Source: Urechis unicinctus (taxonomy: Eukaryota; Annelida; Polychaeta; Xenopneusta; Urechidae). From it: 64,000 nucleotides of DNA. Position numbers and translations under genes: made by a program. Within the stretch, counting starts at the first letter, position 1, and every line of letters starts with the position of its first letter. This document shows, in pieces, positions 47,921-60,300 of this stretch. A model generated the notes under the pieces. It saw only the letters and a list, made by a program, of their open reading frames with translations. It ran no database searches and had not been told where the DNA came from. The stretch spans positions 25,918,409-25,982,408 of the forward strand of contig CM067348.1 in NCBI GenBank assembly GCA_034190875.2. Reading direction: 5' to 3'.

Positions 47921-48217
47921 TGATTGGTTGTGGTATGAAATTTAGCTGCTTTATGATTGGTAGTGGTATGACATTTAGCTGCTTTATGAATGGTTGTGGT
48001 ATGAAATTTAGCTGCTTTATGATTGGTTGTGGTATGACATTTAGCTGCTTTATGATTGGTTGTGGTATGAAATTTAGCTGCTTTATGATTGGTTGTGGTA
48101 TGACATTTAGCTGCTTTATGATTGGTTGTGGTATGAAATTTAGCTGCTTTATGATTGGTTGTGGTATGACATTTAGCTGCTTTATGATTGGTTGTGGTAT
48201 GACATTTAGCTGCTTTA
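47921..48217. repeat. 33-bp minisatellite, 9 units, with CCAAT boxes (beta)
   Basis: Units tgattggttgtggtatgaaa + tttagctgcttta alternate with a gaca variant, making 66-bp dimers. Every unit but one carries ATTGG (CCAAT on minus). Both strands stay open (MIGCGMKFSCF on plus, KQLNVIPQPII on minus); this is a consequence of the 33-bp period. Confidence 0.93.
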
Positions 48218-49165
48218 TGGACGAACGTCTTGTCACTCTTCTATGGAAATTGGATCGATTATTCGGCATTCGTTCCTGCTATATAAAACTATCTACATAG
48301 GGCAGTCAGACGTGACTTGGCAAATCAACTGATGCAAAAAAGCTGATCTTCTCTTTCGTACGCTTTAACAAACGGCTTTTATCATAGCAATTAATGATCT
48401 TCGTAAGGTAAACATGAATTGTTTGATGTCGCCATGTTCTCATCATTCGGTGTTTGACGCAGTGCCAGTAATTCTCTCCTCGTATAATTTCCATCCCGCA
48501 TCGGGTCACTTTGTTGTGGATCCTCCGTTTGATGTCACGCTTAATACAGATATCAAACGTGTCTATAGCTACGTGACATATGCTTGATAGTGACTTCTTA
48601 CTTAAGTCCGTCTTTCTAAATTACATTGCCGCCTCGCGTGTCTCAGGTATGGAACGTACCTGTGCTCGCTTGATGGTGTATGCATGATTCATCCTCCAAT
48701 CATTGAAGTCGCACTAGATGTTGTAATTAGAAGTAAGACATGCTCTGAATAACCCTTAGCACGCTTATGATGAGTAACCTGCCAATCGACTTAATGTAGA
48801 ATTACGATCTGCTTCAACCTGTTAACGCACCTCGTGATAGGCTCGGTTTTGGAATCTGACTAATCCATCTAATTAGAGCTGAATAGTGATCATCCCCCCC
48901 CACCTCCATCCCCGGGCCACACCGTGGCATGATCACCGTGGCTGCTGGCCCCTACACTGATTACATCTGCTGGTCGATGGTTATATACTGTATCAAGAAA
49001 GAATGCAAAATCCATTTTTTTATCTCTTATATTCCAATTTAATTTCATGCAGAAAATGTAAACTATATTAAGCGCATCACTACCGCTATACGACCCTATA
49101 GGTAAATATGACTGATCAGGGCGAATATAGACACAAACAAGTCTTTGGACACGATGGGTCAAGCG

Positions 49166-49342
<177 letters not shown>

Positions 49343-50547
49343 TGATGAATTATGCATTGTTCAAGTGCCCGTTCCACAGACGCGCAATGCGCTGTTGGAA
49401 TAGTCACAAGAGGGTATTGGTGAGCTCAGTTTCAGAAATATATGACGAGCGCTATATTGCTTTCTGCAATGTTGCGTAATGGAAATGAAGCTGAATTGTT
49501 GCTCTGATCGGTTCTATTTTTACGAATTATTCAATGTTAAAGACATATCGTAGGGTAAGATTCTTCGACGTCACAAAAACTCATAGATGTGAAGCAACAA
49601 TTTTATCCTCCTCGCCCCCTCCCCCCACTGCGCATCGACTGCATGCATTCATCAGATTCTCATCAATGGAGGGTGCTGACAACAGGCGCACAATGCATCA
49701 ATGTCGTTCATGCATAGATGTGGACCATCCTCCTCCAAATGGCACCCTTCTTTCATTTCTTTGTACCTAAGTATTACATCTACGTAGGGAACAATGTTCG
49801 TGCACACAAGCAATCCAGAACACGGTATAATGACTGCAACACACCATGGCAAAGTGCCGTAAACGACCGCATGACCTGGTGAATGGTGTTACCTGCTACG
49901 TTCACACCTGTTGATTGAGGAATGAACATCTCCTGTATCATATCACAGGACTTGTTAGATAATGTTTATAATGTTCTGAAAAAGCATCGGTAAATATTTT
50001 GAATGTCCTCCTCAGTTGTTAACAGATGTATTTGTCTCAAAAGAGTTTATTGAGGTGCCAAACTGCACCATTTGATTAACAATCGTCCTCTGGTGTAAGC
50101 AGATGAACCAGACAAAATTGGCAGAAGGCGCACTTCAAAGCTGGTACATAGGACGATAAGCAAACATATTAAAATTGCAAGTTCAAAGGAAAGGAATATC
50201 TGTGATATGCCGTTGGATATAAATTGGATGAGATATCAATGTGTTAGCATATATAAGCAAAAGCTTGATACTCAGCAAACTCTTAATGGGCCTGATATCA
50301 TTTGCCAACCCAACAATTCATTGACCATGTGGCTGTCTCGCCTCACATTGTGACAATATCTAATGGGGGATTAGTTGGGTGTTGGTTTGCTGTATGTTAG
50401 CCACTGTGATACTAGGCTCATTCAAACTTAAGTTTGTGTCTGTGCTTGTTATCACAGTGGAATGTGTTATCATCTTCATGAGAACACTCCCTGTAATCAC
50501 TGTACCTTTTCTAATTCCCAAAATTTCTTAACTAAATCCTGGTGACA

Positions 50548-50745
50548 TCAAAATACATAATTTGAGTAATTCATGATGGTATTTGCCAAAAAAGAAGTGC
50601 GCCCCAATAGAATGCGTCTTGTATGGCCTTGTTGCCCTATTAACGCCTCATATCCATGAAGCGGCCCCTGAACAAAGAGATCAATGTTTGCCCAAGGATC
50701 GGAATAGACTACATACGCAGGGTACAAATACGCCCAGGTTTGCAA
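50548..50745 (-). CDS. Hypothetical ORF, 65 aa (gamma)
   Basis: Aromatic-rich frame (TWAYLYPAYVVYSDPWANID) ending NYSNYVF. Identical in delta (58466-58663). In alpha the same frame has a nonsense change (gga to tga) about halfway. The first codon is TTG, so it would need an upstream exon. No family recognised. Confidence 0.25.
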   Translation of the reverse strand: MQTWAYLYPAYVVYSDPWANIDLFVQGPLHGYEALIGQQGHTRRILLGRTSFLANTIMNYSNYVF

Positions 50746-50921
50746 ACAATGTTTAACAATGGGTGAATATGGTTATTTGGATGAGAAAATACCATGGACA
50801 AAGAGACATATACAACCTTTAGCAAGTTGCCTAGAAGCAGATATTGATAAATTGCTTTCAGGATGAATTCCATTTCAAGTGGTACTAGGTCGAGTGATGT
50901 CATTATTTGCACTGCTGCCAT
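50709..50921 (-). CDS. Hypothetical ORF, 70 aa with hydrophobic helix (gamma)
   Basis: ATG in a good context (ccaacATGG). It reads MAAVQIMTSLDLVPLEMEF, then a leucine-rich helix (AIYQYLLLGNLLKVV), then a Cys/Pro tail. A GTTGTA donor after LLK is possible. Alpha has the first 31 codons with one silent change, then TAA. Identical in delta (58627-58839). It overlaps the 65-aa frame, so at most one is real in this form. Confidence 0.28.
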   Translation of the reverse strand: MAAVQIMTSLDLVPLEMEFILKAIYQYLLLGNLLKVVYVSLSMVFSHPNNHIHPLLNIVCKPGRICTLRM

Positions 50922-50963
50922 GTTGGTGGAATGGAACGCCAGCCAATAGATTATTGATGCTTA

Positions 50964-51840
50964 TGTTTCTTCTCCGAACGAGTCTAGCTAAAATTATCTA
51001 GGATCGTAGTAGTCTATATTTGTACCAGTGAAGTAAAAACTGCATCCTATATATCTCTTAATTCAATCGTTTTCGGTCCCTTGTCTTTTGGTTTACGACA
51101 GCTATCCATTTCTGCCTAATTAGCACTCTTCACATAGTTTTGTCATGTGAGATTCAGCTTATTCCGCTCTTTGGAAGAGGATTCTCGGAATAGTCTATAA
51201 CAAATACAGGTACAATATCTGCCTGAACTATCACAGAGGTAACCCAATCCTAGTGTCAATACCAATTATTGTGACGTCAGTAGCCGTTCAAAATACTGGG
51301 ACAATTGTCACCAAACATATCATCAATGTCATAGGACCGCATTCATAACAAGAAACGGTAAACAAATAGATCGATTATATAGCGTTAAATATAATTTTAC
51401 TGTCATCAATTATAAAAGATTGCTTTCATTCCTCATTTCATGGAACACACAGTCTGTAGTGACATGTGGTTCAAGTAGTTCATTCCATCAAAGCACATTT
51501 CTTATAAAAGCGTTTTAGCATCAAAGGTTCTGTTTGGAAACGAAATTATAACGAAACGTGCTAACAGCGTCCAAACAACGGCACCTTTATTTGTTGAATG
51601 TGGGAGTTGTTTGAATCATAAACCCATTTAGCATCATTCGTCGCCAGCCACGGCAGGTTTGAACCCGATTTTTGCAGGAAACATGATGAATTCCCTGAGC
51701 CCTGTGATAGCGCTGTAATCCCAGTATTGTCCCTGTCTAAACCAGCTTCCTCCCTCTTAAAGAAGTCTAAAATATCAATCATATTTCTTGCTTATAATTC
51801 TATATAGCGTGCATGTAGCCCAATGGATTATTGATGCTTA
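50964..51840. other. ~0.88-kb segment bounded by a 21-bp direct repeat, absent from the equivalent alpha site
   Basis: The 21-bp word ccaat(a/g)gattattgatgctta lies at 50943-50963 and again at 51820-51840. Alpha has one related copy at ~38937 and runs straight through. The right half (~51440-51800) is homologous to alpha 41780-42150, so related DNA sits at two different places in the two units. The layout fits an insertion with a long target duplication or a recombination product. No mobile-element protein seen. Confidence 0.55.
51561..51782 (-). pseudogene. Decayed copy of the Cys/Arg-rich terminal exon (gamma)
   Basis: The acceptor (gattgatattttag) and the downstream AATAAA (complement of 51586-51591) are kept. 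A 2-3 base deletion relative to alpha (gtagcaatgacaggg versus ttagacaggg) shifts the frame, and four of the six cysteine codons are gone. A different frame is open by chance for 73 aa. Delta has the same state (59506-59700). Confidence 0.45.
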
Positions 51841-52054
51841 CTGCATGCGTCATCAAGTGTGCCAGTGAAAGATTCGTTTGTCACCAGGGGTGCCACTAGC
51901 ATACCGGAAGGGGGTAGTGGGACCAGTCAGGAGAACACACAATATGGCTGCCAGAAAAATAAATGACTGAATGTATTCGATAGTATACGCGTGTTTAAAA
52001 TCGTTCACAAAAACAGTGGGTCACTCAATCTCCTGTTGTTTTTCTTCCATGCAG

Positions 52055-52175
52055 TTACATTGCTGAATTTCTGTGGGGTCTAGGTTGCTTCTGGTATCAC
52101 GAGATCAAAAGAGGGGCAATGTTCCACCTCGCCGTTAAGCAACAGCGACAGCCTACTTTTCTGGCTGTTCACTAG
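52055..52175 (+). CDS. Candidate terminal exon (gamma form), unknown product
   Basis: A very good acceptor (ttgtttttcttccatgcag) is followed by 39 codons and TAG. The sequence starts YIAEFLWGLGCFWYHEIKRG. Same in delta (59975-60095); the alpha form diverges after 20 codons. Upstream exon unknown. Confidence 0.3.
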
Positions 52176-52470
52176 AATCACATAAATAGCGTCAATTGAC
52201 AATCGGTCTATAAATTATAGAAGTTACCCATTATGTTTTTGTTCCTGGGAAGGGGAAACACGCCAGCTGGCGACCACTGTCTCAAACCAAAGTCCACCGA
52301 GAGAGAGAGTTGATTCACCCTCTGCTTATTACCCTTGCATTCGATCAATGCTGGAACTGTGCAGCATTCGTACACGGAATAAGGAGGAAGGCGCGACGAT
52401 AACAATGGGAGGAGTTGATATGTAATAAAACTACCGCATAACCGAATGCTGCCTCTTGCTTCTTTCGTAC

Positions 52471-52513
52471 CTGCGGCGCAGATCAAATATGTAATATGTA
52501 TATTGTCCATCAT
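52471..52513 (-). CDS. Candidate first coding exon (gamma)
   Basis: On the minus strand, gccATGATGG begins a short frame (MMDNIHITYLICAA) that ends at cgccgcag, then GTACGA, a near-consensus 5' splice site. The hydrophobic character would suit the start of a signal peptide. It lies ~0.7 kb upstream of the decayed Cys-rich terminal exon on the same strand. Same in delta (60391-60433). Linking the two is inference. Confidence 0.22.
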
Positions 52514-52981
52514 GGCATTCTACATTGTGCAACAGATCTGTGCGCAAACATGTCATATTGGCATATAAACTGGGTTATTTTGCATACATTTGACGATAAA
52601 CCAGGCAATTATGTGTATCGTGACTGAAGTGTGTGCATGTGAAGAAAGAGACTCACTGATTTAAGAAGTGCCTCCATTGCTTAACCTACTGAATGCCTGA
52701 GGACAACAGGACATGTTTTTCGTATATTTACTGATGACAAAAAGCAATTGCAAAATATGCATTATTCAATTAAAATGGTATTTGAAATAACGAACAGCGC
52801 CCCCGTAGAATGTCTGCGCCCTGCATTTCATCAATAAATTATGCAAGATTCGAATGTCTTAAGCTGCACAAGCACAGTGATGTGGCTTTGTACTCCAGAC
52901 ATGATATCCAATGTAGACATGGCATACAATTTAAACGATCCATGCAAAGCATTCGAAACAGAATGAGAAAGATGACCGAGT

Positions 52982-53248
52982 TTGATTAGAAATGTGAGAG
53001 TACGCACACGGTTTGCGCTTACAGAGAACGGCGTTTTAAACCCATCGCAAGTTGGTCTGAAGCAAATTGGGATTAATGATTGCCATGCTGAATTCGATCT
53101 CGCATTATCCACGACTGGTTTATGTCATCATTCGGACCACTGTCACTGTGGAGTGCATACAAGCAACATTACTATTGATGAATTTTACCACTTCCAAATG
53201 ACTCCAGACCAAATTGTTCAAACCTTGTTCGGTTCTTGTTTTGGATAA
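52982..53248 (+). CDS. Hypothetical ORF, 88 aa, His/Cys-rich (gamma)
   Basis: Gamma counterpart of the beta frame at 45346-45612, with S-to-A, F-to-L, T-to-N, D-to-G and I-to-F changes. Same reservations. Confidence 0.2.
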   Translation: MIRNVRVRTRFALTENGVLNPSQVGLKQIGINDCHAEFDLALSTTGLCHHSDHCHCGVHTSNITIDEFYHFQMTPDQIVQTLFGSCFG

Positions 53249-54644
53249 AAACAGTTTATTCTAATAGAATACATGATAAAAAAAGAATTATTTCTCCCCA
53301 AATGAATTTTAGACCAGATACAATATATGTCAGTGTTATCTAAAAGGTCCATATATCAGCAGTTTGATCTTAAATAATTATTGTGTTTTTGGCTGTAAGT
53401 CTCAAATAAGCGACGCGTCGATAAAAGCTGCTTATTGCTCACTTTGCGATGCACAAACAATTATTTGTCAGACGTGATGTGAATTCAGCCTATCAATTGC
53501 TTCAGGAGCGATATAATGGTAACGGGTCCCTATGTGGATGGGAGGTTCAGCAATGATGCCAATGTTTTATGCAGGAAAACAGGCTTGAAAATCAAGATGC
53601 TTCAAACAAGAGAATATTTGGTTTGTTCAAATGCCATGCAATACACACAGCGCTCTAAACATTAAATTAAACTGGTTACATTAGCACAAATTGTGTCCAT
53701 TACATATTGGATGATGCTGTGTACATAGTGAAATTTAGGTTCGACGCAGCGTTTTTTTGTTGGTGTGTCAATATTATGTATCTACTCAGCGTCATGTGTT
53801 TATTCATGGGTCATATGCGTAGATCATGGATTGTTGTGATAATGTTGGAAATAACGATACTCATTATTCAACGTTAAATAACCGCAACCTGCAATTAGTC
53901 GCAGTCTGCTTTTCTCCTACACTACCACAACATGTGCTAACAACGTCTAAAGAATATTTCAAAAATTGAACCTCGATTCGAGCTGTCTAAAGAGACATTA
54001 TTTTGAAACATCCATTCTGCTAAGGACATGTTTTCTGTACTGACAACATGTTTTTAGTATATTGTATGATTACTAAAGGATACAAGTTTGGTAATGATGA
54101 TTGTGATATGAAATATCACTACTACATAAATGAATATCTTAACCGTCTCCTGCTGCAATGTTATCGATAAATACCGACTATTACTCGGCATTTGATCCCG
54201 TCATATAAAAGAAGTCAATCCTCTACAGTCCAATCGTGCAGCCATACATTACTTGGCGAGCCAATTGATCAAGCCCGCATGACTTGGGGCACCAGAGGCT
54301 ACATGATATACAGTAGAGTTGGGAAGCAGGAGCAGTCAAGGGTAAGATGTAAAGCCACTTATTAACAGCGGTGCCACGAATCTGCAATGTACATATGTTA
54401 GTCGAACACATTCATTTTATTATGCAGTTGAAAATAAACGTTGTTAGGTTCTCCAATGAAGAAGTAAAGGTCCTACATTCACTGGCGTTCAGCTACACCA
54501 TTACCACTAGAGACAGACACAAATTCGTAACCTCCTGGTAGGATGGCTGATTACCTGGCAGCCAAATGAGCTGGCATAATTCCATGAAAAACTAGTGGAT
54601 CAAGTAAGGTGTAACGTACATAAACTAAATCATTCAAATCTTAA

Positions 54645-54830
54645 AGCAACTCAAATGAGCTGGCATAAGTCCATGAAAAAACTAGTGGATCAAGTAAGAT
54701 GTAACGTACATAAACTAAATCATTCAAATCTTAAAGCAACTCAAATGAGCTGGCATAAGTCCATGAAAAACTAGTGGATCAAGTAAGGTGTAACGTACAT
54801 AAACTAAATCATTCAAATCTTAAAGCAACT
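54645..54830. repeat. ~92-bp tandem triplication inside gamma
   Basis: The segment atgagctggcataagtccat ... aaagcaactca occurs three times in a row (from ~54568, ~54655 and ~54745). Alpha and beta have a single copy (about 40707 and 46827). Delta also has three (from ~62466). This dates the triplication to after beta split but before gamma/delta duplicated. Confidence 0.8.
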
Positions 54831-55465
54831 CAATCTACGGAGACATTGGAATACCAAGAAAACACCGATCTTCTCTTCGCACGATTTAAAAAACTATTTT
54901 TATCATAGCAATAATCTTCGTAAAGTAATCATGATCTATTTGATATTCCCATGTTGCACCTCATTAGGTGTTTGATGCGGTGCCATCTATTCCCTCCAGT
55001 TACCATTTCAATATCGCATCGCTATGTAAAGATATCTAACATGTCTACAGCTACCTTACAGATGTTTAATACAGATTATTTATTCGGTCTTTCTTCATGA
55101 CATTACGACCTCGCGTGTCTGAGGTATGGATAGTATGTGTGTTCGCTTGACGGAGTATGCATGATTTATCCTCCAATCATTGAAGTCGCACTAGATGTTA
55201 TGATTAGAAGTAAAACATGCTATATATAAACCCTTAGCACCTTTATGATTAGTTACCTGGCAGTCTACTTAATGTAGAATTACGATCTGCCTCAACCTGT
55301 TAACGAACCTCATTGGTGGTTTAAAGTTGGAGAGCTGGCTTTCAACCTAACCCCAGGTTCGTCGCTAAGTCAGTCAGGCACTGAGGCGACGCCGAGCTTA
55401 CAACGCCAGGTCGAATCGACTTTGTCTCAGACAGAACCCTTGCTTTTCATTGATCTCAATCAGCC

Positions 55466-55654
55466 ATGTCTGGAGTGTTTGTCGGAAGCGCGATGTACCT
55501 TGCGTACCATCATTTGGCAGTGCCAGTTATAAAGCAGATACAATATTATGTTTCTACCAAGCATCAGGCTCATTCATATGTCAAATGCGTAAAATGGCTT
55601 GCAGCGACAATGGTGGAAGTAAGAATACTTATAATTCAACCTTATATCAGCTGA
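55466..55654 (+). CDS. Chimeric ORF, 62 aa (gamma)
   Basis: Identical to the beta copy at 47547-47735. See that entry for the fusion evidence. Confidence 0.3.
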   Translation: MSGVFVGSAMYLAYHHLAVPVIKQIQYYVSTKHQAHSYVKCVKWLAATMVEVRILIIQPYIS

Positions 55655-55839
55655 ACCCGCAATTATGCGCAGTCTGTTATTCTCCGACACTACAGCGACA
55701 TATGCTAACGTCTAAGTGACATTTCAAAAAATAAACTTTTTCAATTTCCTAAATGGCATTATTTCAGAACAATCATGTTCTGTATTCGAAACATGATTAT
55801 ATTTTGTTTTATGAATAAATATTGATACAAGTTTAGTAA

Positions 55840-56103
55840 TGATTGGTTGTGGTATGACATTTAGCTGCTTTATGAATGGTTGTGGTATGAAATTTAGCTG
55901 CTTTATGATTGGTTGTGGTATGACATTTAGCTGCTTTATGATTGGTTGTGGTATGAAATTTAGCTGCTTTATGATTGGTTGTGGTATGACATTTAGCTGC
56001 TTTATGATTGGTTGTGGTATGAAATTTAGCTGCTTTATGATTGGTTGTGGTATGACATTTAGCTGCTTTATGATTGGTTGTGGTATGACATTTAGCTGCT
56101 TTA
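55840..56103. repeat. 33-bp minisatellite, 8 units, with CCAAT boxes (gamma)
   Basis: Same repeat as in beta, one unit shorter: the first gaaa unit and the tagt variant have been fused. CCAAT cores on minus at 33-bp intervals. Confidence 0.93.
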
Positions 56104-57049
56104 TGGACGAACGTCTTGTCACTCTTCTATGGAAATTGGATCGATTATTCGGCATTCGTTCCTGCTATATAAAACTATCTACATAGGGCAGTCAGACGTG
56201 ACTTGGCAAATCAACTGATGCAAAAAAGCTGATCTTCTCTTTCGTACGCTTTAACAAACGGCTTTTATCATAGCAATTAATGATCTTCGTAAGGTAAACA
56301 TGAATTGTTTGATGTCGCCATGTTCTCATCATTCGGTGTTTGACGCAGTGCCAGTAATTCTCTCCTCGTATAATTTCCATCCCGCATCGGGTCACTTTGT
56401 TGTGGATCCTCCGTTTGATGTCACGCTTAATACAGATATCAAACGTGTCTATAGCTACGTGACATATGCTTGATAGTGACTTCTTACTTAAGTCCGTCTT
56501 TCTAAATTACATTGCCGCCTCGCGTGTCTCAGGTATGGAACGTACCTGTGCTCGCTTGATGGTGTATGCATGATTCATCCTCCAATCATTGAAGTCGCAC
56601 TAGATGTTGTAATTAGAAGTAAGACATGCTCTGAATAACCCTTAGCACGCTTATGATGAGTAACCTGCCAATCGACTTAATGTAGAATTACGATCTGCTT
56701 CAACCTGTTAACGCACCTCGTGATAGGCTCGGTTTTGGAATCTGACTAATCCATCTAATTAGAGCTGAATAGTGATCATCCCCCCCCACCTCCATCCCCG
56801 GGCCACACCGTGGCATGATCACCGTGGCTGCTGGCCCCTACACTGATTACATCTGCTGGTCGATGGTTATATACTGTATCAAGAAAGAATGCAAAATCCA
56901 TTTTTTTATCTCTTATATTCCAATTTAATTTCATGCAGAAAATGTAAACTATATTAAGCGCATCACTACCGCTATACGACCCTATAGGTAAATATGACTG
57001 ATCAGGGCGAATATAGACACAAACAAGTCTTTGGACACGATGGGTCAAG

Positions 57050-57050
<1 letters not shown>

Positions 57051-57131
<81 letters not shown>

Positions 57132-57132
57132 A

Positions 57133-57185
<53 letters not shown>

Positions 57186-57220
57186 ATATCTATATATCTA
57201 TATATATATATATATATATA

Positions 57221-57254
<34 letters not shown>
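57051..57254. repeat. TA microsatellite (gamma)
   Basis: About 100 TA repeats with several TC interruptions (57128-57225) not present in beta. Ends just before the delta unit. Confidence 0.95.
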
Positions 57255-57260
<6 letters not shown>

Positions 57261-57358
57261 TGATGAATTATGCATTGTTCAAGTGCCCGTTCCACAGACG
57301 CGCAATGCGCTGTTGGAATAGTCACAAGAGGGTATTGGTGAGCTCAGTTTCAGAAATA

Positions 57359-60300
57359 TATGACGAGCGCTATATTGCTTTCTGCAATGTTGCGTAATGG
57401 AAATGAAGCTGAATTGTTGCTCTGATCGGTTCTATTTTTACGAATTATTCAATGTTAAAGACATATCGTAGGGTAAGATTCTTCGACGTCACAAAAACTC
57501 ATAGATGTGAAGCAACAATTTTATCCTCCTCGCCCCCTCCCCCCACTGCGCATCGACTGCATGCATTCATCAGATTCTCATCAATGGAGGGTGCTGACAA
57601 CAGGCGCACAATGCATCAATGTCGTTCATGCATAGATGTGGACCATCCTCCTCCAAATGGCACCCTTCTTTCATTTCTTTGTACCTAAGTATTACATCTA
57701 CGTAGGGAACAATGTTCGTGCACACAAGCAATCCAGAACACGGTATAATGACTGCAACACACCATGGCAAAGTGCCGTAAACGACCGCATGACCTGGTGA
57801 ATGGTGTTACCTGCTACGTTCACACCTGTTGATTGAGGAATGAACATCTCCTGTATCATATCACAGGACTTGTTAGATAATGTTTATAATGTTCTGAAAA
57901 AGCATCGGTAAATATTTTGAATGTCCTCCTCAGTTGTTAACAGATGTATTTGTCTCAAAAGAGTTTATTGAGGTGCCAAACTGCACCATTTGATTAACAA
58001 TCGTCCTCTGGTGTAAGCAGATGAACCAGACAAAATTGGCAGAAGGCGCACTTCAAAGCTGGTACATAGGACGATAAGCAAACATATTAAAATTGCAAGT
58101 TCAAAGGAAAGGAATATCTGTGATATGCCGTTGGATATAAATTGGATGAGATATCAATGTGTTAGCATATATAAGCAAAAGCTTGATACTCAGCAAACTC
58201 TTAATGGGCCTGATATCATTTGCCAACCCAACAATTCATTGACCATGTGGCTGTCTCGCCTCACATTGTGACAATATCTAATGGGGGATTAGTTGGGTGT
58301 TGGTTTGCTGTATGTTAGCCACTGTGATACTAGGCTCATTCAAACTTAAGTTTGTGTCTGTGCTTGTTATCACAGTGGAATGTGTTATCATCTTCATGAG
58401 AACACTCCCTGTAATCACTGTACCTTTTCTAATTCCCAAAATTTCTTAACTAAATCCTGGTGACATCAAAATACATAATTTGAGTAATTCATGATGGTAT
58501 TTGCCAAAAAAGAAGTGCGCCCCAATAGAATGCGTCTTGTATGGCCTTGTTGCCCTATTAACGCCTCATATCCATGAAGCGGCCCCTGAACAAAGAGATC
58601 AATGTTTGCCCAAGGATCGGAATAGACTACATACGCAGGGTACAAATACGCCCAGGTTTGCAAACAATGTTTAACAATGGGTGAATATGGTTATTTGGAT
58701 GAGAAAATACCATGGACAAAGAGACATATACAACCTTTAGCAAGTTGCCTAGAAGCAGATATTGATAAATTGCTTTCAGGATGAATTCCATTTCAAGTGG
58801 TACTAGGTCGAGTGATGTCATTATTTGCACTGCTGCCATGTTGGTGGAATGGAACGCCAGCCAATAGATTATTGATGCTTATGTTTCTTCTCCGAACGAG
58901 TCTAGCTAAAATTATCTAGGATCGTAGTAGTCTATATTTGTACCAGTGAAGTAAAAACTGCATCCTATATATCTCTTAATTCAATCGTTTTCGGTCCCTT
59001 GTCTTTTGGTTTACGACAGCTATCCATTTCTGCCTAATTAGCACTCTTCACATAGTTTTGTCATGTGAGATTCAGCTTATTCCGCTCTTTGGAAGAGGAT
59101 TCTCGGAATAGTCTATAACAAATACAGGTACAATATCTGCCTGAACTATCACAGAGGTAACCCAATCCTAGTGTCAATACCAATTATTTGTGACGTCAGT
59201 AGCCGTTCAAAATACTGGGACAATTGTCACCAAACATATCATCAATGTCATAGGACCGCATTCATAACAAGAAACGGTAAACAAATAGATCGATTATATA
59301 GCGTTAAATATAATTTTACTGTCATCAATTATAAAAGATTGCTTTCATTCCTCATTTCATGGAACACACAGTCTGTAGTGACATGTGGTTCAAGTAGTTC
59401 ATTCCATCAAAGCACATTTCTTATAAAAGCGTTTTAGCATCAAAGGTTCTGTTTGGAAACGAAATTATAACGAAACGTGCTAACAGCGTCCAAACAACGG
59501 CACCTTTATTTGTTGAATGTGGGAGTTGTTTGAATCATAACCCATTTAGCATCATTCGTCGCCAGCCACGGCAGGTTTGAACCCGATTTTTGCAGGAAAC
59601 ATGATGAATTCCCTGAGCCCTGTGATAGCGCTGTAATCCCAGTATTGTCCCTGTCTAAACCAGCTTCCTCCCTCTTAAAGAAGTCTAAAATATCAATCAT
59701 ATTTCTTGCTTATAATTCTATATAGCGTGCATGTAGCCCAATGGATTATTGATGCTTACTGCATGCGTCATCAAGTGTGCCAGTGAAAGATTCGTTTGTC
59801 ACCAGGGGTGCCACTAGCATACCGGAAGGGGGTAGTGGGACCAGTCAGGAGAACACACAATATGGCTGCCAGAAAAATAAATGACTGAATGTATTCGATA
59901 GTATACGCGTGTTTTAAAATCGTTCACAAAAAACAGTGGGTCACTCAATCTCCTGTTGTTTTTCTTCCATGCAGTTACATTGCTGAATTTCTGTGGGGTC
60001 TAGGTTGCTTCTGGTATCACGAGATCAAAAGAGGGGCAATGTTCCACCTCGCCGTTAAGCAACAGCGACAGCCTACTTTTCTGGCTGTTCACTAGAATCA
60101 CATAAATAGCGTCAATTGACAATCGGTCTATAAATTATAGAAGTTACCCATTATGTTTTTGTTCCTGGGAAGGGGAAACACGCCAGCTGGCGACCACTGT
60201 CTCAAACCAAAGTCCACCGAGAGAGAGAGTTGATTCACCCTCTGCTTATTACCCTTGCATTCGATCAATGCTGGAACTGTGCAGCATTCGTACACGGAAT

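Larger units (their letters stand above)
49441..57358. repeat. 7.9-kb tandem unit gamma (7918 bp)
   Basis: Complete unit, nearly identical to delta; the equivalent start word is 7918 bp further on. Differences from delta are mostly 1-20 bp indels, for example aattatttgtcag present at ~53459 but missing in delta, and an extra T in delta at ~59189. The single-copy parts not listed separately are AT-rich with no recognised gene. Confidence 0.92.
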
